Shown here: positions 12,201 through 22,900 of the stretch, in pieces
Numbering within the stretch: position 1 is the stretch's first letter
Layout of the letters: each line of letters starts with the position of its first letter
NCBI RefSeq assembly: GCF_021018895.1
Contig: NC_079375.1
Coordinates: forward strand, 12,804,732 to 12,868,731
DNA from: Seriola aureovittata
Taxonomy: Eukaryota > Chordata > Actinopteri > Carangiformes > Carangidae
Reading direction: 5' to 3'
DNA: 64,000 bases
Notes under the pieces: model-generated
Databases searched by the model: none
Told to the model about the DNA's origin: nothing
What the model saw: only the letters and a program-made list of their open reading frames with translations
Translations under genes and position numbers: made by a program

Positions 12201-13827
12201 TGTTTTACAGTTCTTTTTCCTGGCTCAGCCAGTCCTGTATACCAGGCCCTGCTGAAAATACCATCCAACAGTTTTGTCTCCTGCAGCAATTTCTCTCTCC
12301 AGTGTGCTTCTGTGTTTAAATGTTGTCATTACTGTGTGTCTGTATTTATGTGAAAGAGTTGTTTGTATGGGTGGATTTACTATGAGAGGATTATGAGGTG
12401 TTTTATTTGTTAATTGTGGGTCATTTTAAAATAACATCAGAGGATTGTTGCAAATGAAGATGATGCAATTATTCTTTAATTGGACTGTGGTAGTGCAGAT
12501 TGATCAAACAAGTCATCCTCTGCCCAGGTTTGGTTAATTGATGCAGTGACAGGTAAGGATCCTAGAATAATGATGTACAAAAGGCACGCTACCTACCCTT
12601 ACTTCTGTTATTGCCATTTAGTGTATGAACCACTTTATCCTCTGAAATGTGTTTTGGTAAGTAGACACTGATAGCTTGTGTAGTGTTCTTGCCAAATCCC
12701 TAAATTTCTCTTTGTTGTGTGTATCTCGATTTTTCTCTGTGTGCTTTTAGTAGCGAAGCCGCCAACGTGAGTCGCTTGTTTCAGTAAACGTCTAAATGAA
12801 AATTGAGGGCACACCCAACTGGAGAAGCAGCTGTGCTTGCTAACGTTTGGTTCATGACTTAAAAAACACGTTCAGGTGATATATTCTTGGCAGTGTTCAT
12901 TGGAGTAGTGTGATTTATTCCAGTTATAGTTATGTCACTGCAATGATTTTGTTGAATTAAGGGAACTCTTCTCTGATCTGTAAGGTAACCATTTTGTTGA
13001 ACCTAATTTGAAGAAATGCAGTGTGAAGACTTTTTCTTTGTCTTTTCCAAAATGTCTCTCTGTAGTTGATGTGTGTGTGGTGTGTGAAGATGTTGTTCTC
13101 TCCTAATGCCTGATTTTATTTTCCTGTAGGATCTATTCCAGATGAGGCTAAAGCTTTGTCACTGTTGGCGCCAGCAAATGCTGTTGCAGGAATTCTGCCA
13201 GGAGGAGGACTTCTTCCAACGCCCAACCCCATCCCCAATCCACCTGTAAGATCTCATCCTCACTGTCTCGGACAAAAGTCTCTGACCACTGGAACATGTA
13301 ACGTATAGAGCTGCAAAGATTAGTTAATTAATCCAGTCGATCAGAAAAATAAATAATCTTCCTGTCAGAAGCGGCCCCACAGGAGGTTGTTGGTGAGATG
13401 TGTGTGGGATCGGTTAAGAATTTCCATTCTTCTGAGCACTTAAGAATTTCATCCATTTTGGCTTAAAAGTTGATTTATAAAGTTTATCCATCATCTTGCT
13501 AACAACAAATGACAAAACAAACCCACCTCAAGGTCGTTTCTTTGTGGTGTAATTTTAGTTTCTTCTTTTTAAAAATGGGTAAAAGGAATATTTCAATAAA
13601 AGAGTGAAAATTGAAGTTCAGTAGAGTGCACGTTTCAATTTTTTGCATTTGAAAATTGTCACTCGTTATTTGTGGGTAGTAATGTCTTTTGTGTGATTAT
13701 GAGTTGGAACTGAAACAGTTATCCATGGCCACATCTGTCAGTAGCATTATTTCCACATTTCAACATCAGTAAGAGTACAAACAGTAAGCTAGCAAAACAA
13801 ATGTGCCTTAACATGTGTCTGTGTGTG

Positions 13828-13861
<34 letters not shown>

Positions 13862-16773
13862 CCAGATTGGAGGGAACCCTTTTGGTGCGCCGAACATGGA
13901 CGCGATGGCTGCATTTGGCTTCCCAGGACCCAATATGAATCCCCAGGTGAGAGGTCGTCTTGAATGACAATGATTAGTTATTTTCCAAAACCGGCATAGT
14001 TTAAAACGCAGCATTTCTGATAATGCAAGCTCCTACTTATTTTCACTGTCTCTTCACAGGCTGCTGATCAGCTCTTAAAGTTCATGACGGATCCAAAGTA
14101 CGTTCGTATAAAGAACTTCCTTTATTATCTGTAGACTGTGCCTGAAAGCAGTTTTAAATAACGCAGTAAAGACATAGATATGTTGTTGTTTTTGTAGTAG
14201 TGGGTCAACTAATGAATATTCCTTTGTTTAGACTGAATCCCCTGGCTGCAAGCTTAAACCTGAATGCAGGTTTGAAGGCTGACGGATCTAATAAAGAAAT
14301 CGAAGAGGCCATGAAAAGAGTCAGAGAGGCTCAGTCGCTCATTTCTGCTGCTATTGAACCTGGAAGTGAGTGCGCACAAGTTGGGAGGACTTTCTTGCCA
14401 GGATGTTGACTTTGTATTGTGAAGCTGTCTGTTTTGTCTGCATTGCAGTGTTAAGCAGTCATGATTACTGTGTTTTTCTACCTTGCACTCATGTTGAATG
14501 TGTAATATTGCACCTTGAAAAATCATACACAATGTCTGGTTTTGCTGTCCTGCAGATAAGGAGAGCAAAAAGAAGCGCTCTCGGTCGCGGTCCAGGTCCA
14601 GAAGGAGGTGGTCCAGATCACGTTCAAGACACAAGTAAAATTTTCTGTTGATAATGTGAACAGTTGAGAAAGAGAAACTTTGCCAGCGTGCAAAAAAGTT
14701 AAATGAATGTCTGTTTGCAGGCGAACCAGAAGCAGATCAAGGCGACGATCAAGCTCGAGAAGCAGGAGGCGCTCCAAAAGCCTACGCAGGAGACGCAGCC
14801 ACTCCAGAGACCGGAGCAGGCGATCACGAAGCAGATCCAGGTGGATTAACTGTGTAAAACCTCAACCTTTTTAGCCTTCTTTCTCAGATTAACAGTTCGT
14901 CTGAAATCTTAAAATATTTACCCTTTTTAGAGATAGAAAGAAAGATGACTCCGGGAGAAGAAGATCTAAAACACCACCTAAAAGCTACAGCACAGCCAGA
15001 AGATCACGGAGCATGAGCAGGTGAGTACAGCCTTGGGTCTTCATGTGCTCCAGCAGAATTTAGTTTAAACAGCTACTCAACCCTTTGTTTACAAGTCAGG
15101 ACACAGTGTTAACCTTGGTTTTCTACTACACAGGAGACGCAGGAGAAGTCGCAGCAGCAGCCGATCTCCTCCCAAAAAATCCCCTAAAAGGAGAAGCTCC
15201 AGGTCTCCATCTCCTCGAAGGTTGGTGTGTCTCTGTGAAATATTTGTAGCCAATAACGGTTAATCATATTATCCATATTTTAAGATCCTGATGAAGTAAA
15301 TATTTTAAAACAAGGATAATGGGTGCTTTCAATCCTATCATGTTTGATTTGATTTAAACTAACTCTGGTGTGTTTGTGCACCTGTAGCTGTGTTCATGTG
15401 ATCTGGACCAAGGAAATTAAATGGTACATTATTGCAGTTTAGTTTTGGCCCGATTTGTGTTCTCACTGACTTTTTACAAATGAATCAAGAGGAGTAAACA
15501 TGAAGTCATACAGACTGATTGGTCTGTATGGTGACGCATCAGCAGCCAAGTGACTGACAGCGGGTCACTTTAATGCCTCTGTGTATATGTTTGTCCTCGG
15601 GTGGCACAAAGAGGAGCTCACAGACAAATGACTGATTATAAGCTTTATTAGTATTAGGCAGAAGATCGATCGCATGTTATGAATAACAAACAGGACGAAA
15701 GAGACGTGTTGCACCGCAATACACTGAAGGTTTTACTGTGGGGTCGCTGCATTTTTTTCCACTTGACTTAATGAACTGACAAAGTGTACTGAGGATATAA
15801 ACACAATAGACTGCAGTTTTAATTGCTTTTGACTGGTCCACACCTGTGTCCAGTTGACACCTTTCTCACCTGCCCAAACAAACTGAACTTACTGTGAAAA
15901 TGCAACAGATTTCTTTTTAGCCAAACCAAAGAGGTTAGTGGTTTAAACACTTGCCCTCTTTAAAGCTTCAAAGTGGACTCTGGTGCACGTAGTTTGTGGT
16001 GTGAAAGCGAAGTGGACTAAAGACAGGATTTTGTCATATTAACTGTTATTTTAACATTAATTCAAAAACTAAACCACTATTACATCCATCCTTAGGTCAT
16101 GATCTGTCGAGAAAACAATCATGATAAAACAACTGCATCAGCATAAGAGTGACTTTCAGCAAAACAGTTATAATTTCAATTAATTTCAGTCAGTTCAGTC
16201 AGTCCATATGACTTCATGAGTACTTAGAACTAAAAGGCATGGCTACATTCTGGGCATTTTGTGACACCAAAGACCTCTCTCTTCCCTCCACAGACACAAG
16301 AAGGAGAAGAAGAGAGATAAGGAAAGAGACAGGGAACGCAGGAGTGATAAAGACCGCAGTCGTGATGAACGTGAACTCTCCACCAACAAGAAAAAGAAGA
16401 GCAAAGACAAAGAAAGAGAGCGGGAGAGGAAATCAGACAGTGAGAAAGGAGACGTTAAGGTTGGTTATAGTATATTTGAGACAAGTCTTCATTCTTACAC
16501 GCTGTGAACATCTGCTCTGATGTAAACCAGACAAGGCAGTAATACTTTAAAATGTCACATCCATTTGGTTTCCTCTCACAGATCACCAGGGATTACGACG
16601 AAGAGGAACAAGGCTATGACAGCGAGAAGGAGAGAGAGGACAGGAAGGATTCAGACGATTCTGCTTTGTCTCCTCAGTCAGTAGAAGGTAACGGCACAGC
16701 ACGGCCCATGAAGCAGGCCAAAGTTAACGGTGCTGACGATCACCACGAAGAGGACATGGATGTCAGCGACTGA
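9238..16773 (+). CDS. srsf11: Serine/arginine-rich splicing factor 11
   Basis: Nuclear SR-family protein that takes part in pre-mRNA splicing. Coding exons: 9238-9359, 10460-10593, 13130-13245, 13866-13946, 14060-14097, 14232-14365, 14556-14634, 14721-14840, 14931-15020, 15134-15220, 16294-16459, 16582-16773. The total is 1359 nt, or 452 aa (human 484), with all phases joining. Residues ~5-85 form the RRM (VIQVTNVSP-like start, TLFGFLG, RVCFVKF). The conserved linker ALSLLAPANAVAG follows, then AADQLLK and the EEAMKRVREAQSLISAAIEP block. After that comes a long RS/RD region and a charged tail, TRDYDEEEQGYDSEKE, ending HHEEDMDVSD. The human glycine-rich N-terminus is absent. Exon 4 (IGGNPFGAPN...) is the most diverged part. 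Intron 1 (9360-10459), intron 2 (10594-13129) and intron 10 (15221-16293) are long; intron 2 holds exon-like segments. SREK1 shares some linker motifs but lacks this tail. Confidence 0.97.
11153..11182 (+). repeat. (TG)n microsatellite in srsf11 intron 2
   Basis: TG dinucleotides interrupted once by TATG, inside srsf11 intron 2. Confidence 0.85.
12499..12552 (+). other. Candidate cryptic exon in srsf11 intron 2
   Basis: A 54-nt segment lies between an acceptor-like GTGCAG (ends 12498) and a strong donor-like CAG|GTAAGG (starts 12553). Joined after exon 2 (phase 1) it would give a TGA at the second codon, ending the protein. The pyrimidine tract before the acceptor is weak. Several vertebrate SR genes carry conserved poison exons, so this is a candidate only. 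Confidence 0.25.
12751..12766 (+). other. Candidate 16-nt microexon in srsf11 intron 2
   Basis: A pyrimidine-rich tract ending GTGCTTTTAG (12741-12750) is followed by 16 nt and then GTGAGT (12767-12772), both good splice-site matches. Inclusion would shift the reading frame because 16 is not a multiple of three. No transcript evidence is available. Confidence 0.25.
13306..13356 (+). repeat. Dispersed 'gctgcaac' element, truncated end
   Basis: About 50 bases beginning GAGCTGCAAAGATTAG and continuing TTAATCCAGTCGATCAG, matching the terminus of the element found at 42974, 50521 and elsewhere. It lies in srsf11 intron 3. Confidence 0.5.
13830..13857 (+). repeat. T28 homopolymer before srsf11 exon 4
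   Basis: Twenty-eight consecutive T residues followed by AATTCCAG, the acceptor of srsf11 exon 4 (13866). The run therefore is the polypyrimidine tract of that intron and probably varies in length between individuals. Confidence 0.9.
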
Positions 16774-16828
16774 GTGGTCCATCACACCGTTTCCTACATT
16801 ATCCCTCCATTTTGGTTGTGAAGGTGTT

Positions 16829-16859
16829 AAAAAAAAAAAAAAAAATTTTTTTTTTTTTT
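16829..16859 (+). repeat. A17-T14 palindromic tract in srsf11 3' UTR
   Basis: Seventeen A residues run directly into fourteen T residues, 55 bases after the srsf11 stop codon. In RNA the two halves can pair as an A/U hairpin. Confidence 0.9.
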
Positions 16860-17224
16860 CTCGCCACTGGGGAAATTCTAAAATGTGAAATGTGTTTGAA
16901 ATGTATTGATTTTTCACACAGGAATGTACAATACTTGACTGTTAAGTCTTTTTTGCCCAACGACATACTGTCTTTCTCTTGCTTTGTCACATTGCTTTAA
17001 AGTTCCCTTATGCTTTTTGCCTCTACAACTGTAATCAGTCCAAACTGGAATAAGGCTTGCTTTGCTTTCTTGAGCTTGTGTTGTAGTTTTGTCACTTCTT
17101 CATATATTGTATCTTAACATTTTTTTGTTTAGTGTTGTGATGTGATGCTCAGGCCTCTTTTGGAAATAGTTACATTTGCTTCTTGTTTGAAAGTATTGAT
17201 TGTTTTATCAAATATTTCTTTTAT

Positions 17225-17230
17225 AATAAA
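17225..17230 (+). terminator. srsf11: srsf11 poly(A) signal
   Basis: Canonical AATAAA 452 bases after the stop codon, the only canonical hexamer seen between the stop and this point. It implies a 3' UTR of about 480 nt. Confidence 0.75.
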
Positions 17231-17315
17231 GCCTATTTGGAGAACAAAGACTTTTTAGTTGAAGTTTTTAATTAATCATTCCAAGCATTTAAGTAAGCGT
17301 GGGTTATGACTACTC

Positions 17316-17422
17316 ATACTATGACTTTTTATGCCTTATTATACTATGACATTTTTATGTCTTACTATGCTGTGACCTTTCAATGCCTTAATGTAGTATG
17401 ATGTTTTTATGCCTTACTATAC
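17316..17422. repeat. 26-bp minisatellite, four units
   Basis: About four diverged head-to-tail units of 25-26 bp with the pattern TACTATGACATTTTTATGYC. It lies just past the srsf11 3' end. Confidence 0.75.
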
Positions 17423-17824
17423 AATTACAAAAAGAGGATATATTGTTATGACATATATATACATCCTCTGCCTATGTGAAGATTTAATCAAGATTAATCA
17501 ACCGGTTGGTTGACGGCTTCAAAAAGTCAATCTCTGTTTTGGACGGGTGGCGGGGTTGTTATGTCCCAGTGCTAAGACCAAACCTATGCACTTGGCCAAA
17601 TCAAATTCTGCTTAGGGCCCTATAAAGGCTTGGGCCCGCTCTGTCTGTCACCTAACACTAACCTCAGGCATTTGGAATTATGGGTGTGGTGTTATGGATA
17701 AAACTGTCACTCATATGACTTAATATCATGATATTGATATATTACGTAATATCATACATTTACTAGCAGAAAACAAGTTCCCTGAGTTCCCTGAAAGTCA
17801 ATACCTGTTGAAAATAAATACCTG

Positions 17825-17919
17825 GTATTTAGTGTTGTCATATGACTCCTTTGGGTCATATGACAACACTTAATACTTGGCCCATGACCCAGAGGGTCAT
17901 ATGACAACACTTAATACTT
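17825..17919. repeat. Compound direct and inverted repeat
   Basis: AGTGTTGTCATATGAC (17831-17846) is the exact inverse of GTCATATGACAACACT (17855-17870), with an 8-base loop. The right arm and its extension (17855-17878) recur exactly as a direct repeat at 17896-17919. The arms contain the self-complementary CATATG. Confidence 0.9.
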
Positions 17920-18054
17920 TTTCTGTAGACATTTCCAGAACGACCATCTGGATGAAAAAAAAAATCTGTCCATTTCACAAAGTGTTGTAAACCCACTTCC
18001 CAAGATGCACCTTTCTTTCGTAACCCAAAGGTGCACATCATACAGTGGACACAT

Positions 18055-18312
18055 TATACTGCAGTCTGTGCTGTTGAACTGTATTGCATTATAGAAAAGG
18101 ATGTCTCAGATCTTTCAGCCTGTCATCACTGATGAATGCGGTGGAGAGAATAATACAATTCAACAGCACCAAACTACAGCCTCCAAAATGATCATACAGT
18201 GGAATCAACACCCTTTTACACAGATTCATGAAGGAGGATTTATTAGAGGACTGTTGAGTTAGACTGTATTAGTCTTAACTAGGTGCACCTTATTAAATGA
18301 GTGTACATATAT
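18055..18312. repeat. MITE-like element with inverted arms
   Basis: An inner inverted pair, CTGTGCTGTTGAACTGTATT near 18067 against its inverse near 18151-18177, sits with a terminal block CTAGGTGCACCTTATTAAATG at about 18279-18299. The terminal block matches the 'ggtacacct-attaa-ggccactgagtgta' end of a MITE family also present at 25478, 52801 and 62845. Confidence 0.5.
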
Positions 18313-18623
18313 ATCTTATTCATCCACATCGTTTCAAGAGTCTTCTGGACTCTGGAAATACCTTCAGAGCAGTGATAAGTTTTTCAAAGACTGATGCTAA
18401 CCTCTGTGACTCGGATGTAATGGCAGCACATGAGCGGTACCACTGAGGCTATGACTGACCTAGCAACTTAAATGAATCCCAAATTGAAGTACTTAGTAAA
18501 AAACATATCTGACAGCTGACAAATTTATATCATCATATTACTCATCCTGATTTGGAAGCCTCATTTAGAATGATGTCTTTTTATTATACTTACACAAAGT
18601 CAGTTGAAACATGATGCTGGTGC

Positions 18624-18629
18624 TTTATT
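18624..18629 (-). terminator. ankrd13c: Probable ankrd13c poly(A) signal
   Basis: AATAAA on the minus strand about 1.3 kb after the ankrd13c stop. No nearer canonical hexamer was seen on that strand, so the 3' UTR probably spans ~18600-19949. The UTR would include a U-rich run (18772-18813 as A on the plus strand) and a G-rich block (19793-19830 as C). Confidence 0.5.
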
Positions 18630-18771
18630 TAAAGGGATGTGAAGTAGGTATGGTTGCAGTACATATTAGCTGAAGCCAGAGAAAACTCAATGGATCAGAT
18701 CATTTCCCATATGGGCAGTTTTGGGATATCCAGCAATATCAACTTCACAGCTTAGTTTACTCTCCTTGGAT

Positions 18772-18816
18772 GAAAAAAAAAAAAACAAACAAAAAAAAAA
18801 AAAAAAAAAAAAAGAA
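18772..18816. repeat. A-rich homopolymer run
   Basis: Long A runs on the plus strand interrupted by two C and one G, giving a U-rich tract in the presumed ankrd13c 3' UTR. Confidence 0.85.
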
Positions 18817-19792
18817 AATTATGCGCAGACAACCATCAAGGAGAGATTTTATAAGCACTAAAAGGTGTTAGTGTTACAATTTTCAGTTCTTCCTTAATCT
18901 AAATACCAACAATAAATCTGCAGGTAACATACTCGTTCAGAGAATACAGCTTAAAGATGCATGTGATCCAATCGGCCAACACAGCCATAGCATGCCTTAA
19001 ATATACTTAATATCAGTGCAGTATTAAACTAAGAACAGTTTACCTGATATCCCATCTGGGTTCTCCCACACACAAACGTACATACAACAACCCTTGATAC
19101 AGTACAATTATTCACTCACACTGAGCACAGAGTTCATACGATCACGACAAAACATGGAGACAGCTGAGAGGTAACATGAGCTAACCTGAAAACACAGGAG
19201 ACTGCCTCCTGCACAGGGGAAAAGGCTTGGATACTGAACTGCTGAGAATGTGTTTTTATGCTAAACCTTCTCCCAGCTGGTTAAAAACATTCTTAAGTAC
19301 TGGAAATGTATTGCTACACAGTGTTACTCCTTTGATTATCTCCCTCTCTCTCTATATATATTTATATAGTACATAATCTATAAATGAATATTAAGCTCAG
19401 TTTGAGGATATAGCTATATTTGTGATTCTTTTTCGTATGAATGTAAGAGGAGGCGTGAATCATTTACAGATGACGGTGTCAGTGCAGTTTCAAGAATGAG
19501 GATTCATTCATCAGTCCTTGGAGATGAGGAGATATAGTAGATATTAAAATAGTGACGATAAAGAGTCCAGGCTGAGTTTTGTGACAGCTTTCACAGGAAA
19601 GAACAGCAGCACTGAGCAGCACATGAAACTGCTCAGTAGGTGAACAGCAAGTACAATGAAAGCTTTCACTCATTTCACAAAAACACCTGCTGATACGCAT
19701 CTATATGTGAGATGGCGCTCTGTAACATCTGCTTGCATTGATTTGCTTTGGATCCATCAGCAAAATGAATAACAACTGATCAATAAGACCAG

Positions 19793-19830
19793 CCCGGCCC
19801 CACCCCAACCCACCCCACCCCACCCACCCC
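19793..19830 (-). promoter_or_regulatory. ankrd13c: Potential RNA G-quadruplex in ankrd13c 3' UTR
   Basis: The plus strand carries at least six runs of three to four C separated by one or two A. On the minus (mRNA) strand these become GGGG/GGG runs with one- or two-base loops, a textbook quadruplex-forming pattern, about 120-155 nt past the stop codon. Formation in the cell is inferred. Confidence 0.6.
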
Positions 19831-19949
19831 TTTTTTCTTTTAAATGGAGAAATATAGGAAATAAACAATGCAAGATTCCTCATTTGTGTTTCCCCAACAT
19901 ATTTACTCGCTGGTCATTTCCTGTTGATCAGGTCAGTTGCGTTTACTGG

Positions 19950-22900
19950 TCAGAGGTCTGGGAAGCGACTGGGATCTTCTTTGTATTCAGCAGGGATGAA
20001 GAAAGTCGACTCTTCAAATTCGTCGTAGCGAAATTCCTGAAAGGTGACAGTTGCTGTGATCGTGGGGAAGACGGGGATGTCTGCGAGGGGGGAAACAAAG
20101 GAAGAAAACATGTTAGCTTGTGATCATTCTCTTGAAGCTCACCAACACACAGGAACACAGTAGTAGATCAACACACACACATACCGAGTTTGACTGGAAA
20201 CCCAGGCGGAAGCTTCATCTGAACAAACTCTCGGAGTTTGTTGAAGTGCTTGAACGGGGCTATGACCTCCAACACATTTAGTAACCTGCAGGCAGTGGAA
20301 AGTGAGTCAGCAGTTTTTCTTTCAGTCTCTACTTTGCCAGGAACAGAACAGGGAAAATGCTGGCACCTCCCAAGATCTCAACAACAACAAAAAGCAGATT
20401 AGGTCAAACTGCAATTTGAGATCTTGAGTGAAGAAAAAACACTGACAAATGCAACCGCTTCACATTTGACAACCTGGGACCAACAAATGAATGCTGTTTT
20501 TGCTTGAAAAATAACTTAATTGATTCATCAAAATAGTAATTTTCTTTTGATTGGATAATTGATTAACCAATTAATTGCCTATTTATTGCAGCTCTAATTT
20601 CAAACTGATTCATTTCAAAATGAGAACTTTTTACAAAAACTTAAATATGCTTAGTTAAACAACTTACAAGATGCTAAAAAGAGTGAAACTAATGTTTTAA
20701 CTTTTTTAACTACCAAATTCTAATCAGTTCATCCTTCAGTCCAAGTCAATGTTTGTACCAAATTTGAAGAAATTTCCTAAAAGTGTTACTGAGACATCGC
20801 ATTCACAAGAATGGGATGGTCAGACGACTCAAAAACATAATGCCTTCAGACATGGCTGCCTCCGGAAATTAGTGGGGATGAGACTGAAAACTAGCATAAT
20901 TAATATTTTTAAGACTTGAGATAATGTGATCTGATCTAAACAAAATAATTACTCTACAATTGCGCATTGGTCCCATTTTTGGTGACTAATGACAAAAAAT
21001 TGAATGTTTAGAGAGTAATAAGTACAACATATTTTTAACATTACAAAGCACGGGATACAAAGGGGAAAAGAAAAATCACATTAAAAAACCATTAGCTATT
21101 ATGAAGGGCGGGGTTTTATTGCTGGTTCCATTAAGGTTCATTAAGTAGGAAAGACAAAGCAATTTAGTACATTATGTCCAAATATTTTACAGCATTGCTG
21201 GTAACCCATTACAAACCACATCCCGCTTGAATCCCACCTCCTCATCCAATCAGTGTAACATGACTTTATCCTTTAAAATTTCTATTTTCTTCAGATCTTG
21301 TCTGTTCTCCATGAACCTCTTTCTTACATGATCATGAGTTCAAAGTCAAGTTAACACCATTTTGGCTGCATAAAATCAAAACTGCAATTCATAGTTTGGT
21401 TATTAGAGTTGAAACAATTTCTTGGTTAATCAATTGGTACATTGGCAGAAAATTATTCATTATCTGAACACAGATATATCTATAAAGAAATTCTAGTTGC
21501 CAAGGTAACAGCTAATGGCGATTCAAAGTAACAATAATCAATTAATCATAATAAGCAGCAGAAAAATGTCCAAAATGTATTTGATGGATAAAATATGTAA
21601 TGGTGACACTTTCAGTACATATCTTGGTCAAAATTCTTTAATAACCTAATTGAGGGGATTCTTTATGTCACGCATAGAGATTATTATTATTATTATCTTA
21701 TAATTAGTAAATTAATTGGCAACTATTTTGATAATCAATTAATCATTTTAGTTATTTTTCAAGCAAAAAAAGTGAAATATTCTACATGTCCTCAAATTCC
21801 AGCTTCTCAAATGGCAGGATGTCATGGATATCAGCCTTGAAAACCCTGTATCGGTCAGACTCTTCTAATATCGACATTTACACTTGTTTTGGTCAAACCA
21901 ATGAGGCACAATCCAAACCACAATAGATCAAGAAACCATTGAGTGCTTTCGGCACTTGTGAAAGCAAATTTCACAAATGCCACAAGGTGCAAGAATCAAA
22001 GAGAAAATAACAAGGTTTTATTTTACCCCTTCAAACAGCCAAGGCACAGCTAACGCCATATCCTTGTTGGGTTAAATAATAATGTAAAAACACTGAAACA
22101 CTTCTGTAGTCACATGGTGGAGCAGTTGATTTTGCAAGTATCTCATCAGTGGCTTCCAGTGAAGCACTCGTATCTACCTGGCCCAATTATCTGATCTGAA
22201 TTATTTCATCTCCACACTAACCTTTTCTAAAAATCCCAAGTGTATCCACCCAGGATCAATCTGTGCAGAAAGCTTTGTAAATAGATCTAAGGAAAGAGGA
22301 GTGTACTTACGACTCAATGCCTAGAGGAAAATCCTGGCTCATGGCAACAGTGGCTTTGAAGTTCTTCTTGCTTTCCTTGCACACAAGCTCTCTCCCAAGA
22401 TGAGGTGGCCTGGAGGGGGGGGAAGAAACACACACAAAAACACAAAGACATTGCTTTTTATAATCTATGGTGGTTCACATGGATGTCAGATTCAACATAT
22501 ATATTTTTCTTCTAGTAGCTGCCCTGAATAAATTTCTAAATCACAGTAAGGACTGATGAAATCATAGAAAATACAATACACTTACTTTCCGTGCTCTGCA
22601 GTGATGTACTCTTCCCAGGAAATTGTGTTGGGGGCTGGAGCTGTGAGGGACTGCCTCCTCACAGGCTGGGGACAAGAAAATATCAGTCAGTTGCCTTTAC
22701 CATTTACCATTTACCATTACTGAATCAAGGGGTGGCGTTGGGCTTTCTTTCATCTCACCTCAAAGTTCTGTTCACTGATACTGCCTCCTTTACTCAAGCT
22801 CTCCATAATGGCTTTGTTCCTCAGGATGTCCTCCTCACTGAGGTGCTCTCGCCGTTTCCTCGACTCTAGCATCAGACCGTTTACTGCATAGAAGTCAGCC

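Larger units (their letters stand above)
17260..18600. other. Convergent intergenic region srsf11-ankrd13c
   Basis: No gene is supported. It holds a 26-bp tandem repeat (17316-17422), a direct/inverted repeat cluster (17825-17919) and an inverted-repeat element (18055-18312). A segment near 17540-17700 looks like a repeat fragment but was not matched within the window. Confidence 0.5.

Noticed and set aside
14254..14634. 126-aa frame antisense to srsf11 exons
   Set aside because: Shadow of the srsf11 coding exons on the opposite strand.
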